Source of the DNA: Sphingomonadales bacterium
GTDB taxonomy: Bacteria > Pseudomonadota > Alphaproteobacteria > Sphingomonadales > Sphingomonadaceae
DNA length: 64,000 nucleotides
Assembly (NCBI GenBank): GCA_009995225.1
Contig: JAACPW010000006.1
Span: 62,001 to 126,000 of the forward strand
Direction: 5' to 3'
Shown here: piece after piece, positions 1-8,978 of the stretch
How positions within the stretch are numbered: position 1 is the stretch's first letter
Layout of the letters: every line of letters begins with the position of its first letter
Position numbers and translations under genes: made by a program
Notes under the pieces: generated by a model
Databases searched by the model: none
Seen by the model: the letters and a program-made list of their open reading frames with translations, nothing else
Told to the model about the DNA's origin: nothing

Positions 1-1456
1 CGTCTTCGCCAACCTGAACTTCGAGGCCGCCGTCACGCACCTCGAGCACCGTGACGGTGACGGTCTGGTTCTTGCGCAACGCACCGCCGGTCGAGGCGGC
101 TTCAGCCGAAGGCGCGCCCTTTTCGAGCTGCTTCATGCCGAGGCTGATACGCTCCTTTTCGACATCCACGTCGAGCACGATGGCCTTGACCATTTCGCCC
201 TTGCGGTGAAGCGCCAGCGCGTCCTCGCCCGAGATGCCCCAGGCGATGTCCGACATGTGCACCATGCCGTCCACGTCGCCATCCAGACCGATGAACAGAC
301 CGAATTCGGTGGCGTTCTTGACTTCGCCTTCGACTTCGGTGCCGACCGGGTGCTTTTCGGCGAATTCGTCCCACGGATTGCGCTGGGCCTGCTTGAGGCC
401 GAGGCTGATGCGACGCTTTTCGCTGTCGACTTCCAGCACCATCACATCGACTTCCTGCGAGGTCGAGACGATCTTGCCGGGGTGGACGTTCTTCTTGGTC
501 CAGCTCATTTCGGAAACGTGGACCAGGCCTTCGATGCCCGCTTCCAATTCGACGAAGGCGCCGTATTCGGTGATGTTGGTCACCTGACCCTGCAGCTTCA
601 TGCCGACCGGGTACTTGGCGGCCACGCCATCCCACGGATCGCTTTCCAGCTGCTTCATGCCGAGGCTGATGCGCTGGGTTTCGGCGTTGATGCGCACGAT
701 CTGCACGGTCACGGTGTCACCGATATTGATGACTTCGCTCGGGTGATTGACGCGCTTGTAGCTCATGTCGGTGACATGGAGCAGGCCGTCGATGCCGCCG
801 AGATCCACGAACGCACCGTAATCGGTGATGTTCTTGACCACACCGTCGATGATCTGGCCTTCGACCAGGTCGTTGATGAGTTCGCTGCGCTGTTCGGCAC
901 GGGTTTCTTCGAGCACGGCGCGGCGCGAAACCACGATGTTGCCGCGGCGACGATCCATCTTGAGGATCTGGAAGGGCTGCGGAATGTCCATCAGCGGGGT
1001 GACATCGCGCACGGGGCGGATATCGACCTGGCTGCCGGGAAGGAAGGCCACGGCGCCGTCGAGATCGACGGTGAAGCCGCCCTTGACGCGGCCGAAGATG
1101 CGGCCTTCGACGCGCTTGCCTTCGCCAAATTCGCTTTCCAGCTTGTCCCAGGCCGCTTCGCGGCGGGCGCGGTCACGCGACAGCATGGCTTCGCCATCGG
1201 CGTTCTCGACGCGGTCAACGAAGACTTCGACTTCGCCGCCGACGGTCAGGCCATGGTCGTCTTCGCCGCGGCTGAATTCCTTGAGAGAGATGCGGCCTTC
1301 GCTCTTGAGGCCAACGTCGATCACGGCAAAGCCGTTTTCGATCGCAGTGACGGTTCCCTTGACGACGCGGCCTTCAAAGCCGTCTTCGCCGGCACCGCCG
1401 AGTTGTTCATTGAGCATCGCCTCAAAATCGGCGCGCGTGGGCATCTGGGTTGCCAT
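1..1456 (-). CDS. rpsA: 30S ribosomal protein S1 (3' end beyond the window)
   Basis: S1 binds mRNA on the 30S subunit and helps it start translation. The reverse-strand translation begins MATQMPTRADFEAML and shows successive S1 RNA-binding repeats, recognisable by GIDGLLHVTDMS, GIEGLVHVSEMSW and DVDGMVHMSDIAW, each followed by the usual (K/R)RISLG(M/L)KQ linker. About 485 codons are present; the family is usually 550-570 residues, so the last part lies left of position 1. The gene follows cmk on the same strand, the classic cmk-rpsA order. The identification is very secure. Confidence 0.97.
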   Translation of the reverse strand, partial: MATQMPTRADFEAMLNEQLGGAGEDGFEGRVVKGTVTAIENGFAVIDVGLKSEGRISLKEFSRGEDDHGLTVGGEVEVFVDRVENADGEAMLSRDRARREAAWDKLESEFGEGKRVEGRIFGRVKGGFTVDLDGAVAFLPGSQVDIRPVRDVTPLMDIPQPFQILKMDRRRGNIVVSRRAVLEETRAEQRSELINDLVEGQIIDGVVKNITDYGAFVDLGGIDGLLHVTDMSYKRVNHPSEVINIGDTVTVQIVRINAETQRISLGMKQLESDPWDGVAAKYPVGMKLQGQVTNITEYGAFVELEAGIEGLVHVSEMSWTKKNVHPGKIVSTSQEVDVMVLEVDSEKRRISLGLKQAQRNPWDEFAEKHPVGTEVEGEVKNATEFGLFIGLDGDVDGMVHMSDIAWGISGEDALALHRKGEMVKAIVLDVDVEKERISLGMKQLEKGAPSAEAASTGGALRKNQTVTVTVLEVRDGGLEVQVGED

Positions 1457-1850
1457 AGGCTGATTTAGTCCTGTGTTCGTTGTGCTACCGGCCGCCGGTT
1501 TTTCCGGGGTCTTAAACTGCTTCCCGTGCACCATTGCGCGGGCTGGCAGGGCAAGAGGCCGTTCGTCTCCGCGCCGCCGAATGCGAATGCGCGAAGGTCC
1601 GGCAATCAGCGAGGATTGCCCGAACGGCCGCGCGCCTAGGCGGGGACGGGCCAAAATGCAAGGCATTTCGCCCTTGTGCGGCCTCCGGGTGGCCGGTGGC
1701 CCGTGCCCTGTTGGAGACACATGAGACACTGTCCAGAAACCGAAAAGATGCCGCCCCGCAGGTCGCTTGGCAGGCGCTGGCGGTGGTGCGGGAAAGGGAA
1801 GGGCGGCGCATGACGGGCAAGGTGAACCGCCTTGCCGCAGTAGGAAAGGG
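1457..1850 (-). other. Intergenic region between cmk and rpsA
   Basis: About 390 bases without a convincing gene in any frame. It must hold the rpsA leader and probably an rpsA promoter. Near the cmk end lies a 7-bp inverted repeat (GGCAAGG, 7-nt loop, CCTTGCC, 1816-1836), 15 nt past the cmk stop; it lacks a T-run on the minus strand, so it is at best a weak terminator. I could not assign a -35/-10 pair with confidence. Confidence 0.6.
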
Positions 1851-2477
1851 TCAGTGTGCGCTCAGCTTGTGCTGCACGGCCTCGATCGCGGCCTCGATCG
1901 CGGCGTCGCGGCCGAAATGGGTGGTGTCGATCACCAGCGCATCGGCGGCGGCGACCAGCGGAGCATCGGCGCGGTTCATGTCGCGCGCATCGCGGGCCGC
2001 GATGTCGCGTTCGATGGCAGCAAGCACGACGTCGATCCCGCGCCCCGTCATCTCCAGCCAACGGCGGCGGGCGCGTTCCTGCACGCTGGCGGTGACGAAG
2101 AGCTTCACCGGCGCTTCGGGCGCGATGACCGTGCCAATGTCGCGCCCGTCCAGCACCGCGCCGCCTGCCTGCGTCGCAAAGGCGCGCTGGCGTTCGTAAA
2201 GTGCGCGGCGCACAGCGGGATGCACCGACACACGGCTTGCGAGGCCGCCGACCTCTTCGGAACGCAGAATGTCCTCTTCGAGCAGACTGTCAGCAAAGTC
2301 GCACGCTGCCAGCGCATGATGCGGATCGTCGGCGTTGCCGCCGTTCATCTGCACCTGCCGGCCGACTGCGCGATACAGCAATCCGGTGTCGAGATGCGGC
2401 AGGCCGAAATACAGCGCGAGCGCCTTGGCGATGGTGCCCTTGCCCGAGGCAGTGGGGCCGTCAACGGCGATGATCAT
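1851..2477 (-). CDS. cmk: (d)CMP kinase
   Basis: Cytidylate kinase transfers phosphate from ATP to CMP and dCMP for nucleotide synthesis in the cytoplasm. The 208-residue protein opens with MIIAVDGPTASGKGT, a P-loop at residues 7-15, followed by the CMP-binding LDTGLLYRAVG region and the LDGRDIGTVI motif typical of bacterial Cmk. Length is normal for the family. Its ATG overlaps the stop of the upstream hydrolase gene by 4 nt (ATGA), pointing to translational coupling in the aroA-to-cmk run. Confidence 0.96.
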   Translation of the reverse strand: MIIAVDGPTASGKGTIAKALALYFGLPHLDTGLLYRAVGRQVQMNGGNADDPHHALAACDFADSLLEEDILRSEEVGGLASRVSVHPAVRRALYERQRAFATQAGGAVLDGRDIGTVIAPEAPVKLFVTASVQERARRRWLEMTGRGIDVVLAAIERDIAARDARDMNRADAPLVAAADALVIDTTHFGRDAAIEAAIEAVQHKLSAH

Positions 2478-3502
2478 TCGGCGGCCTCCCGAGCGTCGAT
2501 GCGGGTCATCCAGTCGCGGTAGATCGCTTCGGCAATTTCGGGGCGTTCGGAGATGAAGGCATGGCTCCCGCCGGGAACCACGGCGAGTTCCGCGCCGGGG
2601 GTAAGCGCGGCGAAATCCTGCACGGTGTCGATCCGCGCTTCGTCATACTGGCCGATGACAAACATGATGCGGCTGCCATCGACCCGCGACAGCAAACCGC
2701 TGGCATCGTAGCTGGCCAGTGATCCCGACGCGCGGAACTCGGTCGGCCCCCACATCGTGTTGTAGACCTTGGCGTTGAACCCTTTGCCGCCATAGCGGGC
2801 GCGGTAGGCGTTGGCTTCCGGCAACGGGGCGGGGCGGTCTGCGCGGCCATTATAGGCCGCGTAGAAGGCGGCGGTGGCAGGCTCGCACACGTCAGGCGCG
2901 GGCGGGGTCGGGCCTTCGCAGGCGCGGATCGCGGCGCCGACATCATCGGGCAGATCGCGGATCAGCAGGTTGGTGCCGGTGATCCAGTGCGAGGTGGAAA
3001 GAAACGTGCCGCTCAACACGGCAGAGGCGGTGTGCTGTGGGTAGGCTGCGGCATATTCGAGCGCGAGCGCCGAGCCCCAGCTGTGGCCGATCACGTGCCA
3101 GCGTTCTACGCCGAGTTCCCGGCGGATCGCCTCCAGTTCGGCCACGAAGCGTTCGGGGCGCCAGTTGGCGGGGTTTTCCGGCCGGTCGGACATGCCGCTG
3201 TCGAGCTGGTCGTAGAGGATCACCGGGCGCTGGTCGGCAAGACTCAGCAGCCCGCCGAAAGTGACGTGGGTGCCACCGGGGCCGCCGTGGATGATGATGA
3301 CGGGCGCCGCCCCTTCACCAATGGTGCCATTGACCCGCGCCCATACCTTGCCACCTTCGACAGCGATGCGGTGTTCCGAGGTGGGGACCGACCAATCGGC
3401 GGCAGGATCGGTGGGGAGGGCCGCGCGCTGGGCCTGTGCCGGCACCGGGGCAAGCAGCGGCATTGCAGCCAATGCGGCGACAGCCAGTGTTTTGCGGATC
3501 AT
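2474..3502 (-). CDS. Exported alpha/beta hydrolase, proline iminopeptidase-like (S33)
   Basis: A 342-residue protein with a Sec signal peptide ending near AQAQR (residues 1-25), so it is probably periplasmic. The mature part has the oxyanion-hole HGGPGG, the YDQLDSGMSD segment and the nucleophile elbow GHSWGS, all typical of S33 prolyl aminopeptidases. A late GSHAF can supply the catalytic histidine. The family removes N-terminal residues, often proline, from peptides; the real substrate here is unknown. It overlaps both neighbours by 4 nt. Confidence 0.85.
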   Translation of the reverse strand: MIRKTLAVAALAAMPLLAPVPAQAQRAALPTDPAADWSVPTSEHRIAVEGGKVWARVNGTIGEGAAPVIIIHGGPGGTHVTFGGLLSLADQRPVILYDQLDSGMSDRPENPANWRPERFVAELEAIRRELGVERWHVIGHSWGSALALEYAAAYPQHTASAVLSGTFLSTSHWITGTNLLIRDLPDDVGAAIRACEGPTPPAPDVCEPATAAFYAAYNGRADRPAPLPEANAYRARYGGKGFNAKVYNTMWGPTEFRASGSLASYDASGLLSRVDGSRIMFVIGQYDEARIDTVQDFAALTPGAELAVVPGGSHAFISERPEIAEAIYRDWMTRIDAREAAE

Positions 3503-3768
3503 GCCTGTTCTCCTTCAGAGCCACGGATGCGCCATGCGCGCACCAGCCCGAAAATCGCGATCGCGGCCCAGAAACCTTCCAGCACAAGGCTCGCCCAGTT
3601 GGTGTGGTAGATCAGTGACACCGTCAGCAATGCCGCGCCCAGCAGATTGGTGCCGTGCAGCCAGAACGGGTTGGTCGTCTTGGCCAGCGTCAGGTAGGCA
3701 TAGGCACCGATGATACAGGCCGTGCCGCACAGACCGACGATGCCCGGCCAGTCGAGCGGGGTGTTCAC
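3499..3768 (-). CDS. Small membrane protein, CBU_0592-like
   Basis: An 89-residue protein with three hydrophobic stretches: residues about 9-27 (GIVGLCGTACIIGAYAYLTL), 38-54 and 60-78. The pattern, with an early ITxGxxGxxxxxxAY-like helix and a conserved LxGxxxLxxSL segment, resembles the CBU_0592 family of small membrane proteins, whose function is not known. It overlaps the aroA stop and the hydrolase start by 4 nt each, so it is part of the coupled run. Family assignment is from memory of the pattern. Confidence 0.7.
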   Translation of the reverse strand: MNTPLDWPGIVGLCGTACIIGAYAYLTLAKTTNPFWLHGTNLLGAALLTVSLIYHTNWASLVLEGFWAAIAIFGLVRAWRIRGSEGEQA

Positions 3769-5081
3769 TGCGTCGCCTCGTCGAGCAACCGCTGGAAGGT
3801 TGGAAAGCTGGTGTTGATCGGGCCGATGTCGTCGACCTCGACCCCGGCTTGGCTGACAAGGCCCGCCACCGCCATGCTCATGCAGATGCGGTGATCGAGC
3901 AGCGATTGGACGCGGGCGTTGCCGGTGCCGCGCAGCGGCTCGCCGCCGGAGCCGTGGATGGTGAGGCCGTCTTCATGCTCATCGACCCGCGCACCTGCCG
4001 CAGTCAGCGCGGCGGCCATTGCGGCCAAGCGGTCGCTTTCCTTGACGCGCAGTTCCTCCAGGCCCGTGGCGCGGGTGGTGCCCTTTGCCAGCGCGGCGGC
4101 GACGAACAACACCGGGAACTCGTCGATCATGCTCGGCGCGATGGCCGGGTCGATATCGACGCCAGTCAGCGCAGCGTGGCGCACGCGCAGGTCGGCAACC
4201 GGCTCGCCGCCGACTTCGCGAGGATCGACTTCGGTGATGTCCGCGCCCATCTGGCGCAGCACCTGAAGCAACCCGGCGCGGGTTGGGTTGAGGCCGACAT
4301 TGCGGATCGTGAGATCGCTGCCCGGCACGATGGTGGCCGCCACCATGAAGAACGCCGCTGACGAAGGATCGCCCGGCACGGTTACGTCCATCGGCTTGAG
4401 GTCAGCCTCGCCGTGGACCGCGATGATGCGCTCTCCGTTTTCCTCGCCCACCTCCAGCTTCGCGCCGAAGCCGGTGAGCATCCGCTCGGTGTGATCGCGG
4501 GTCGGCACAGGCTCGATCACGCGGGTGATGCCGGGGGTATTGAGGCCCGCAAGCAGCACCGCGCTTTTGACCTGCGCGCTTGCGACAGGCAGCCGATAGG
4601 TGATCGGCACAGCAGGATTGGCGCCGCGCAACATCAGGGGAAGAGTGCCGCCCGCCGAGGCTTCGATGCTTGCGCCCATTTGCGACAGGGGATCGATCAC
4701 CCGCTTCATGGGCCGGCCCGAAAGGCTGGCATCGCCGACGAAGGTCGCGGTGATCGCATGGCTTGCGACAAGGCCCATCAACAGCCGGGTCGAGGTGCCC
4801 GAATTGCCCATGTCGAGCGCCTGTCGCGGCGCCAGCAGGCTGCCCACCCCCGCGCCGTGGACCGTCCAGATGCCATCCGTGCTGCGTGTGATCTGCGCGC
4901 CGAAGGCCCGCATCGCGGCGGCGGTCGCCAGAACATCCTCGCCTTCCAGAAGGCCGGTGATGGTGCTGCAGCCTACGGCAAGCCCTGCAAACATCAGCGC
5001 ACGGTGGCTGATGGATTTGTCGCCGGGAATGCTGATCGTGCCGCGCAAAGGGCCAGAGGACGCAAAGGTGTGGCTGTTCAT
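3765..5081 (-). CDS. aroA: 3-phosphoshikimate 1-carboxyvinyltransferase (EPSP synthase)
   Basis: EPSP synthase joins shikimate-3-phosphate and phosphoenolpyruvate in the shikimate pathway to aromatic amino acids. The 438-residue protein starts MNSHTFASSGPLRG; the open frame extends further upstream, but only from this ATG does it match the family start. Class II markers are present: GDKS, SAQVK, RDHTE and NPTR. The phosphate/PEP-loop reads GNSGTSTRL, keeping the glycine found in most EPSP synthases. It heads the minus-strand run aroA-membrane protein-hydrolase-cmk. Confidence 0.96.
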   Translation of the reverse strand: MNSHTFASSGPLRGTISIPGDKSISHRALMFAGLAVGCSTITGLLEGEDVLATAAAMRAFGAQITRSTDGIWTVHGAGVGSLLAPRQALDMGNSGTSTRLLMGLVASHAITATFVGDASLSGRPMKRVIDPLSQMGASIEASAGGTLPLMLRGANPAVPITYRLPVASAQVKSAVLLAGLNTPGITRVIEPVPTRDHTERMLTGFGAKLEVGEENGERIIAVHGEADLKPMDVTVPGDPSSAAFFMVAATIVPGSDLTIRNVGLNPTRAGLLQVLRQMGADITEVDPREVGGEPVADLRVRHAALTGVDIDPAIAPSMIDEFPVLFVAAALAKGTTRATGLEELRVKESDRLAAMAAALTAAGARVDEHEDGLTIHGSGGEPLRGTGNARVQSLLDHRICMSMAVAGLVSQAGVEVDDIGPINTSFPTFQRLLDEATQ

Positions 5082-5151
5082 AAGGCGGCGGTCTTTGACA
5101 GCGCCCCGTGCTTCTGGCAAGGCGCGCCGCGCATCGGATCGGACCTGTTGT

Positions 5152-5166
5152 TTCAAGTCACTTGAA
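5152..5166. promoter_or_regulatory. Perfect 15-bp palindrome between aroA and the FYDLN gene
   Basis: The sequence TTCAAGTCACTTGAA is a perfect inverted repeat (7-bp arms, 1-nt centre) lying in the 184-bp divergent promoter region between aroA and the FYDLN-domain gene. Its size and place fit a dimeric regulator site, but no regulator is known and this could be chance. Confidence 0.35.
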
Positions 5167-5265
5167 GCAAAGCCCGCCGAACTCCAGAGTTTTTCGTTCA
5201 ATCCCGCGAATCCGCACCCGCGCTTCGCCCGCCCGTAAACAGGGCGGCCAGTTTGAGGACTTTTT

Positions 5266-5601
5266 ATGGCCAAGCCTGAATGGGGTACCAAGCGTACCTG
5301 CCCCAAGTGCGCAGAGCGTTTTTACGATCTCGGCAAAGACGATCCGGTAACGTGCATCGAATGCGGAGAAACCTGGTCGCCTGAGCCGGTTCTCAAGTCG
5401 AAGCAGCCGATCCCGTTCGAGGAAGTCGAAAAGAAGAAGAAGGAAGTCGATGCCGACGCCGATTTGAGCGGCGATGATGATATCGACGATCTGGAAGATA
5501 TCGAGGACGATAACGATTCGCCCGACAACGACGTTGACCTTGGCGGCGATGACGATCTCGGCGTTGCGACCACGGGCGACGACGACGACGACGAATCCTG
5601 A
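5266..5601 (+). CDS. FYDLN acid-domain protein (TIGR02300)
   Basis: A 111-residue protein of the alphaproteobacterial TIGR02300 family, whose function is not established. The N-terminal 40 residues hold a likely zinc ribbon with two CxxC pairs (CPKC, CIEC) around the ERFYDLGKDDP motif that names the family. A short basic KKKK stretch follows, then a tail from about residue 65 made almost wholly of Asp, Glu and Gly. A good GAGGA-type ribosome site sits before the ATG. It diverges from aroA and precedes tRNA-Ala. Confidence 0.88.
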   Translation: MAKPEWGTKRTCPKCAERFYDLGKDDPVTCIECGETWSPEPVLKSKQPIPFEEVEKKKKEVDADADLSGDDDIDDLEDIEDDNDSPDNDVDLGGDDDLGVATTGDDDDDES

Positions 5602-5688
5602 TTTTTCTCTTGCAAGCGGGATGCGGCCCCACTATTCGCCGCCTCCCGCAGGTAAAGCATCACGCTTTGCCGGCACGATGACTGGCTC

Positions 5689-5764
5689 GGGGCCTTAGCT
5701 CAGCTGGGAGAGCGCAACACTGGCAGTGTTGAGGTCAGCGGTTCGATCCCGCTAGGCTCCACCA
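5689..5764 (+). tRNA. tRNA-Ala, anticodon GGC
   Basis: A 76-nt cloverleaf with CCA encoded. The acceptor GGGGCCT pairs with AGGCTCC (one G-T). The anticodon stem CAACA/TGTTG encloses the loop CTGGCAG, giving anticodon GGC for alanine GCC codons. The T arm carries GGTTCGATCCC. A terminator-like hairpin follows about 50 nt downstream. Confidence 0.97.
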
Positions 5765-5817
5765 GTCATCCTGACCAAAGTCGGAATATGCAGCCCCGAG
5801 GGGGCAATATTTCGCAA

Positions 5818-5852
5818 CGCTGGCCGACGAGGTTTCGTCCGCCGGCGTTTTT
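5818..5852 (+). terminator. Rho-independent terminator after tRNA-Ala
   Basis: A 12-bp stem, CGCTGGCCGACG against CGTCCGCCGGCG (one mismatch, one G-T), closes a 6-nt loop and runs straight into five T residues. It lies between the tRNA and ffh, so it should end the tRNA transcript before the ffh start. Confidence 0.65.
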
Positions 5853-5895
5853 CGCATTTTCCGGGCGCTACGGTTCCCGGCAGGAGAAGTTGGCG

Positions 5896-7374
5896 ATGTT
5901 CGACACGCTGTCCGACCGTCTTGGCGGGGTCTTTGACAAGCTCAAGGGCCGTGGTGCCTTGCGCGAGCAAGACGTGCGCGACGCCATGCGCGAAGTTCGG
6001 ATCGCACTTCTCGAAGCTGACGTTGCCCTGCCGGTTGCCCGCCGATTTATCGATGCTGTCACCGAAAAGGCGGTCGGGCAGGACGTGCTTCGCTCGGTCA
6101 CGCCGGGCCAGCAGGTCATCAAGATCGTTCACGATGAACTCGTGGAAACGCTTGGCGGCATGGAGGTCGAAGGCCTCAATCTCGACGCCAAACCGCCGGT
6201 CGTGATCATGATGGTCGGTCTGCAGGGTTCGGGCAAGACCACGACCACCGCAAAGCTTGCCAAGCTGATTCGCGAGCGTCACGGGAAAAAGGCCTTGATG
6301 GCCTCGCTCGACGTGAACCGCCCGGCTGCGCAGGAACAGCTGGCCGTTCTCGGCACGCAGGTCGGTGTGGCAACCCTGCCGATCGTGCAGGGGCAGCAGC
6401 CGGTCGACATTGCACGCCGTGCAATGGAATCCGCGCGTCTTCAGAACGTAGATGTGTTGCTGCTCGACACCGCAGGCCGCCTGCACGTCGACGATGCGCT
6501 GATGGCCGAGATGAAGGCAGTCGCCAGCGTTTCGGCTCCGACCGAAGTGCTGCTGGTGGTGGATTCGCTGACGGGTCAGGATGCGGTCAACGTTGCGCAG
6601 AACTTCAGCAGTGAAGTGCCGCTGACAGGCGTCGTGCTGACCCGGATGGACGGCGATGCACGTGGCGGGGCGGCGCTTTCCATGCGCGCGGTGACGGGCA
6701 AGCCGATCAAGTTTGCCGGCACCGGCGAAAAGCTCGACGCAATCGAGCCCTTCCGCCCCGGTTCGGTCGCTGATCGTATCCTTGGCATGGGCGACGTGGT
6801 CAGCCTGGTCGAGCGTGCCGCAGCCTCGATCAAGGAAGAGGATGCCGAAAAGCTCGCCCGGAACATCGAGAAGGGCAAGTTCGACCTCAATGATCTCGCC
6901 ATGCAGCTTCGCCAGATGCGCAGCATGGGCGGCCTTGGGATGCTGGCGGGCATGATGCCGGGCATGAAGAAGGCCAAAGCGGCGATGGCGTCGTCCGGGA
7001 TGGACGACAAGGTGCTGGTCCACATGGAAGCGATCATCGGTTCGATGACGGCCAAGGAGCGCGCCAATCCCGATCTGTTGAACGCCAAGCGCAAGAAGCG
7101 TGTGGCAGCGGGCAGCGGCACCGATGTGCAGACAGTCAACAAGCTGCTGAAGATGCATCAGGAAATGGCGCGCGCCATGAAACAGCTCAAGAAAATGGGC
7201 GGTCTCAAAGGGCTGGCGTCGATGTTTGGCGGCGGCGCAATGGGCGGCGCAGGTCCGATGGGCGGTATGGGCGGCGCCGGTGGCTTCCCCGGCCTTGGCG
7301 GTCCGTCCGGCGGCATGGGTGGCGGCATGGGTGGTCTGCCCGGTCTCGGCGGCCCGCCACGCAGCAAGAAATAG
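5896..7374 (+). CDS. ffh: Signal recognition particle protein Ffh (SRP54)
   Basis: Ffh is the GTPase of the signal recognition particle; with 4.5S RNA it binds signal sequences and delivers ribosomes to FtsY at the membrane. The ATG giving [14 protein letters not shown], preceded by CAGGAG, fits the family; an upstream in-frame ATG adds an unrelated stretch. The 492-residue protein has an N domain, a G domain with P-loop [10 protein letters not shown] near residue 107 and [14 protein letters not shown], and a Met-rich M domain from about 300. The last 50 residues are a Gly/Met repeat tail, common in alphaproteobacteria. Confidence 0.97.
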   Translation: MFDTLSDRLGGVFDKLKGRGALREQDVRDAMREVRIALLEADVALPVARRFIDAVTEKAVGQDVLRSVTPGQQVIKIVHDELVETLGGMEVEGLNLDAKPPVVIMMVGLQGSGKTTTTAKLAKLIRERHGKKALMASLDVNRPAAQEQLAVLGTQVGVATLPIVQGQQPVDIARRAMESARLQNVDVLLLDTAGRLHVDDALMAEMKAVASVSAPTEVLLVVDSLTGQDAVNVAQNFSSEVPLTGVVLTRMDGDARGGAALSMRAVTGKPIKFAGTGEKLDAIEPFRPGSVADRILGMGDVVSLVERAAASIKEEDAEKLARNIEKGKFDLNDLAMQLRQMRSMGGLGMLAGMMPGMKKAKAAMASSGMDDKVLVHMEAIIGSMTAKERANPDLLNAKRKKRVAAGSGTDVQTVNKLLKMHQEMARAMKQLKKMGGLKGLASMFGGGAMGGAGPMGGMGGAGGFPGLGGPSGGMGGGMGGLPGLGGPPRSKK

Positions 7375-7433
7375 TTTTATTCCAAACCTTCAATTCAACA
7401 ATTCAATCCCATTTCAATCGAAAGGTATATCAC

Positions 7434-7922
7434 ATGTCCATTTCCATCCGGCTTTCGCGCGGCGGTGCCAAGAAGCGTCCTTATTACCGCATCGTCGTTG
7501 CCAACAGCCGCAGCCCGCGCGACGGCAAGTATCTCGAACAGGTCGGCATCTATAACCCGCTGCTGGCCAAGGACAGCGGCGAGCGCGTGAAGCTGGTCGA
7601 AGATCGCGTTCGCTACTGGCTCGGCGTCGGCGCGCAGCCGACCGACCGCGTGGCCCGTTTCCTCGACGCTGCCGGCATCGTCGAGCGTGCAGCCCGCAAC
7701 AACCCCAAGAAGGGTGAGCCGGGCGACAAGGCCAAGGAGCGTGCTGAAGAGCGTGCCAGCAAGATCGCTGAAGCTGAAGAAGCCGCACGTGCTGCCGAAG
7801 AAGAAGCCAAGGCCGCTGCTGCTGCCCCGGCCGCTGAGGAAGCGCCTGCCGCTGAAGAAGCCGCTGCCGAGGAAGCACCTGCTGCCGACGACGCTGCGAC
7901 CGAAGAAAAGGCCGAAGGCTGA
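7434..7922 (+). CDS. rpsP: 30S ribosomal protein S16 with extended C-terminus
   Basis: S16 is an assembly protein of the 30S subunit. Residues 1-80 match the family ([20 protein letters not shown]; the [15 protein letters not shown] loop). From about residue 85 to 162 there is a low-complexity tail rich in Ala, Glu and Lys, doubling the usual 80-90-residue length. Such tails occur in other alphaproteobacterial S16 proteins. It begins the rpsP-rimM-trmD-rplS operon, with rimM only 6 bp downstream. Confidence 0.96.
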   Translation: MSISIRLSRGGAKKRPYYRIVVANSRSPRDGKYLEQVGIYNPLLAKDSGERVKLVEDRVRYWLGVGAQPTDRVARFLDAAGIVERAARNNPKKGEPGDKAKERAEERASKIAEAEEAARAAEEEAKAAAAAPAAEEAPAAEEAAAEEAPAADDAATEEKAEG

Positions 7923-7928
7923 TCTGAC

Positions 7929-8429
7929 ATGACCACGCCCGTCACCCTCGCTGCCATCATCGGCGCACACGGGGTGGCGGGCGAGGTGCGTCTGAAGCTG
8001 TTTGGCGAAGGCGCGCACACGCTCTCGGCTCACAAGAGCTTCAATGACGGCGCGCTGACGATGGTCAAAGTGCGTGATGACGGCAAGGGTGGGGCAATTG
8101 CTCGCTTTGTTGAAAGCAACTCGCGCGGGGATGCCGAAAAGCTCCGCGGCACGGCGCTGACCGTTCCGCGTGAGGCGTTGCCCCCTCTGGCTGAGGGCGA
8201 ATTCTACCATGCAGACGTGCTCGGCCTGCCGGTGGTCACCGATGCGGGCGATACTGTCGGCACGGTGCTCGCGATCGAGAACTTCGGCGCGACCGACATC
8301 ATCGAGATTACCCGCGCCCCGGTGCCGGAAAAGGGCCCCAAAACCTTCATGGTTCCCATGATCCCCACTGCGGTGGTCGGATGGGACGCCGAAAGACTTG
8401 TGATAGGCGCCGCTTTCGCCGAAGATTGA
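7929..8429 (+). CDS. rimM: Ribosome maturation factor RimM
   Basis: RimM binds S19 and helps fold the 3' domain of 16S rRNA during 30S maturation. The 166-residue protein has the N-terminal VTLAAIIGAHGVAGEVRLKLF pattern (beta-barrel domain) and a C-terminal PRC-barrel with GEFYHADVLGLPV and FMVPMIPTAVV. It sits directly after rpsP, as in most bacteria, but trmD does not follow: an accessory block begins 3 bp downstream. Confidence 0.95.
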   Translation: MTTPVTLAAIIGAHGVAGEVRLKLFGEGAHTLSAHKSFNDGALTMVKVRDDGKGGAIARFVESNSRGDAEKLRGTALTVPREALPPLAEGEFYHADVLGLPVVTDAGDTVGTVLAIENFGATDIIEITRAPVPEKGPKTFMVPMIPTAVVGWDAERLVIGAAFAED

Positions 8430-8432
8430 GGC

Positions 8433-8978
8433 GTGACGGGCACCGATACCGCTCTTTGGCACCGCATCGCGGCCCATGCGATTGGGCCGCCTGAAGCATC
8501 GCTGACCTTTGCGGCGCGCCTCGCCCGCGAAAACCGCTGGGGCTTGTCCCATGCGCAAGCTGTGATCGACGAATACAGGCGCTTCTGTTACCTCGCCGTC
8601 ACGGCCGGACATTCTGTCACACCGTCCGATGCGGTGGATCAGGCCTGGCATCTCCATCTCACCTACAGCCGCGATTATTGGCAGGTTTTTTGTCCTGCCG
8701 TGCTTGGCACCGAACTGCACCACGGGCCGACGCAGGGCGGGCCGGCAGAGCGGACGCGCTATTACCAGCAATATGCCGACACGCTGGCCGCCTATGAGGC
8801 CGCGTTCGATATGGCGCCACCTGCGGCTATCTGGCCAGCCGCGCAACAACGTTTCATCGCGGATCCGCGATGTGTCCGCGTTAACCTCTCCAATGCTATT
8901 ATTCTTCCACGCCGGGTCGCTCTGGCGCTGAGCCTGCTTGTCTTTGTGGTGGGTTGGCTCGCGGGAAGGACGATGTAA
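8433..8978 (+). CDS. GRDP-like (glycine-rich domain-containing) protein with C-terminal anchor
   Basis: A 181-residue protein starting at GTG 3 bp after rimM. Residues about 60-130 carry AVDQAWHLHLTYSRDYW and LHHGPT, the W-H-x-H pattern of the GRDP-like/DUF1399 family, seen in plants and in bacteria next to TIGR04222 proteins. Its function is unknown. Residues 160-178 form one transmembrane helix. Its TAA overlaps the next ATG by one base (TAATG), so the two are probably translated together. Confidence 0.7.
   Translation: MTGTDTALWHRIAAHAIGPPEASLTFAARLARENRWGLSHAQAVIDEYRRFCYLAVTAGHSVTPSDAVDQAWHLHLTYSRDYWQVFCPAVLGTELHHGPTQGGPAERTRYYQQYADTLAAYEAAFDMAPPAAIWPAAQQRFIADPRCVRVNLSNAIILPRRVALALSLLVFVVGWLAGRTM

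Noticed and set aside
206..1468. A 420-codon plus-strand open frame over rpsA
   Set aside because: It is the complement of the S1 repeats; rpsA on the minus strand is certain.
1816..1836. GGCAAGG/CCTTGCC inverted repeat past cmk
   Set aside because: Short and lacking T residues on the minus strand; kept only as a note in the intergenic entry.
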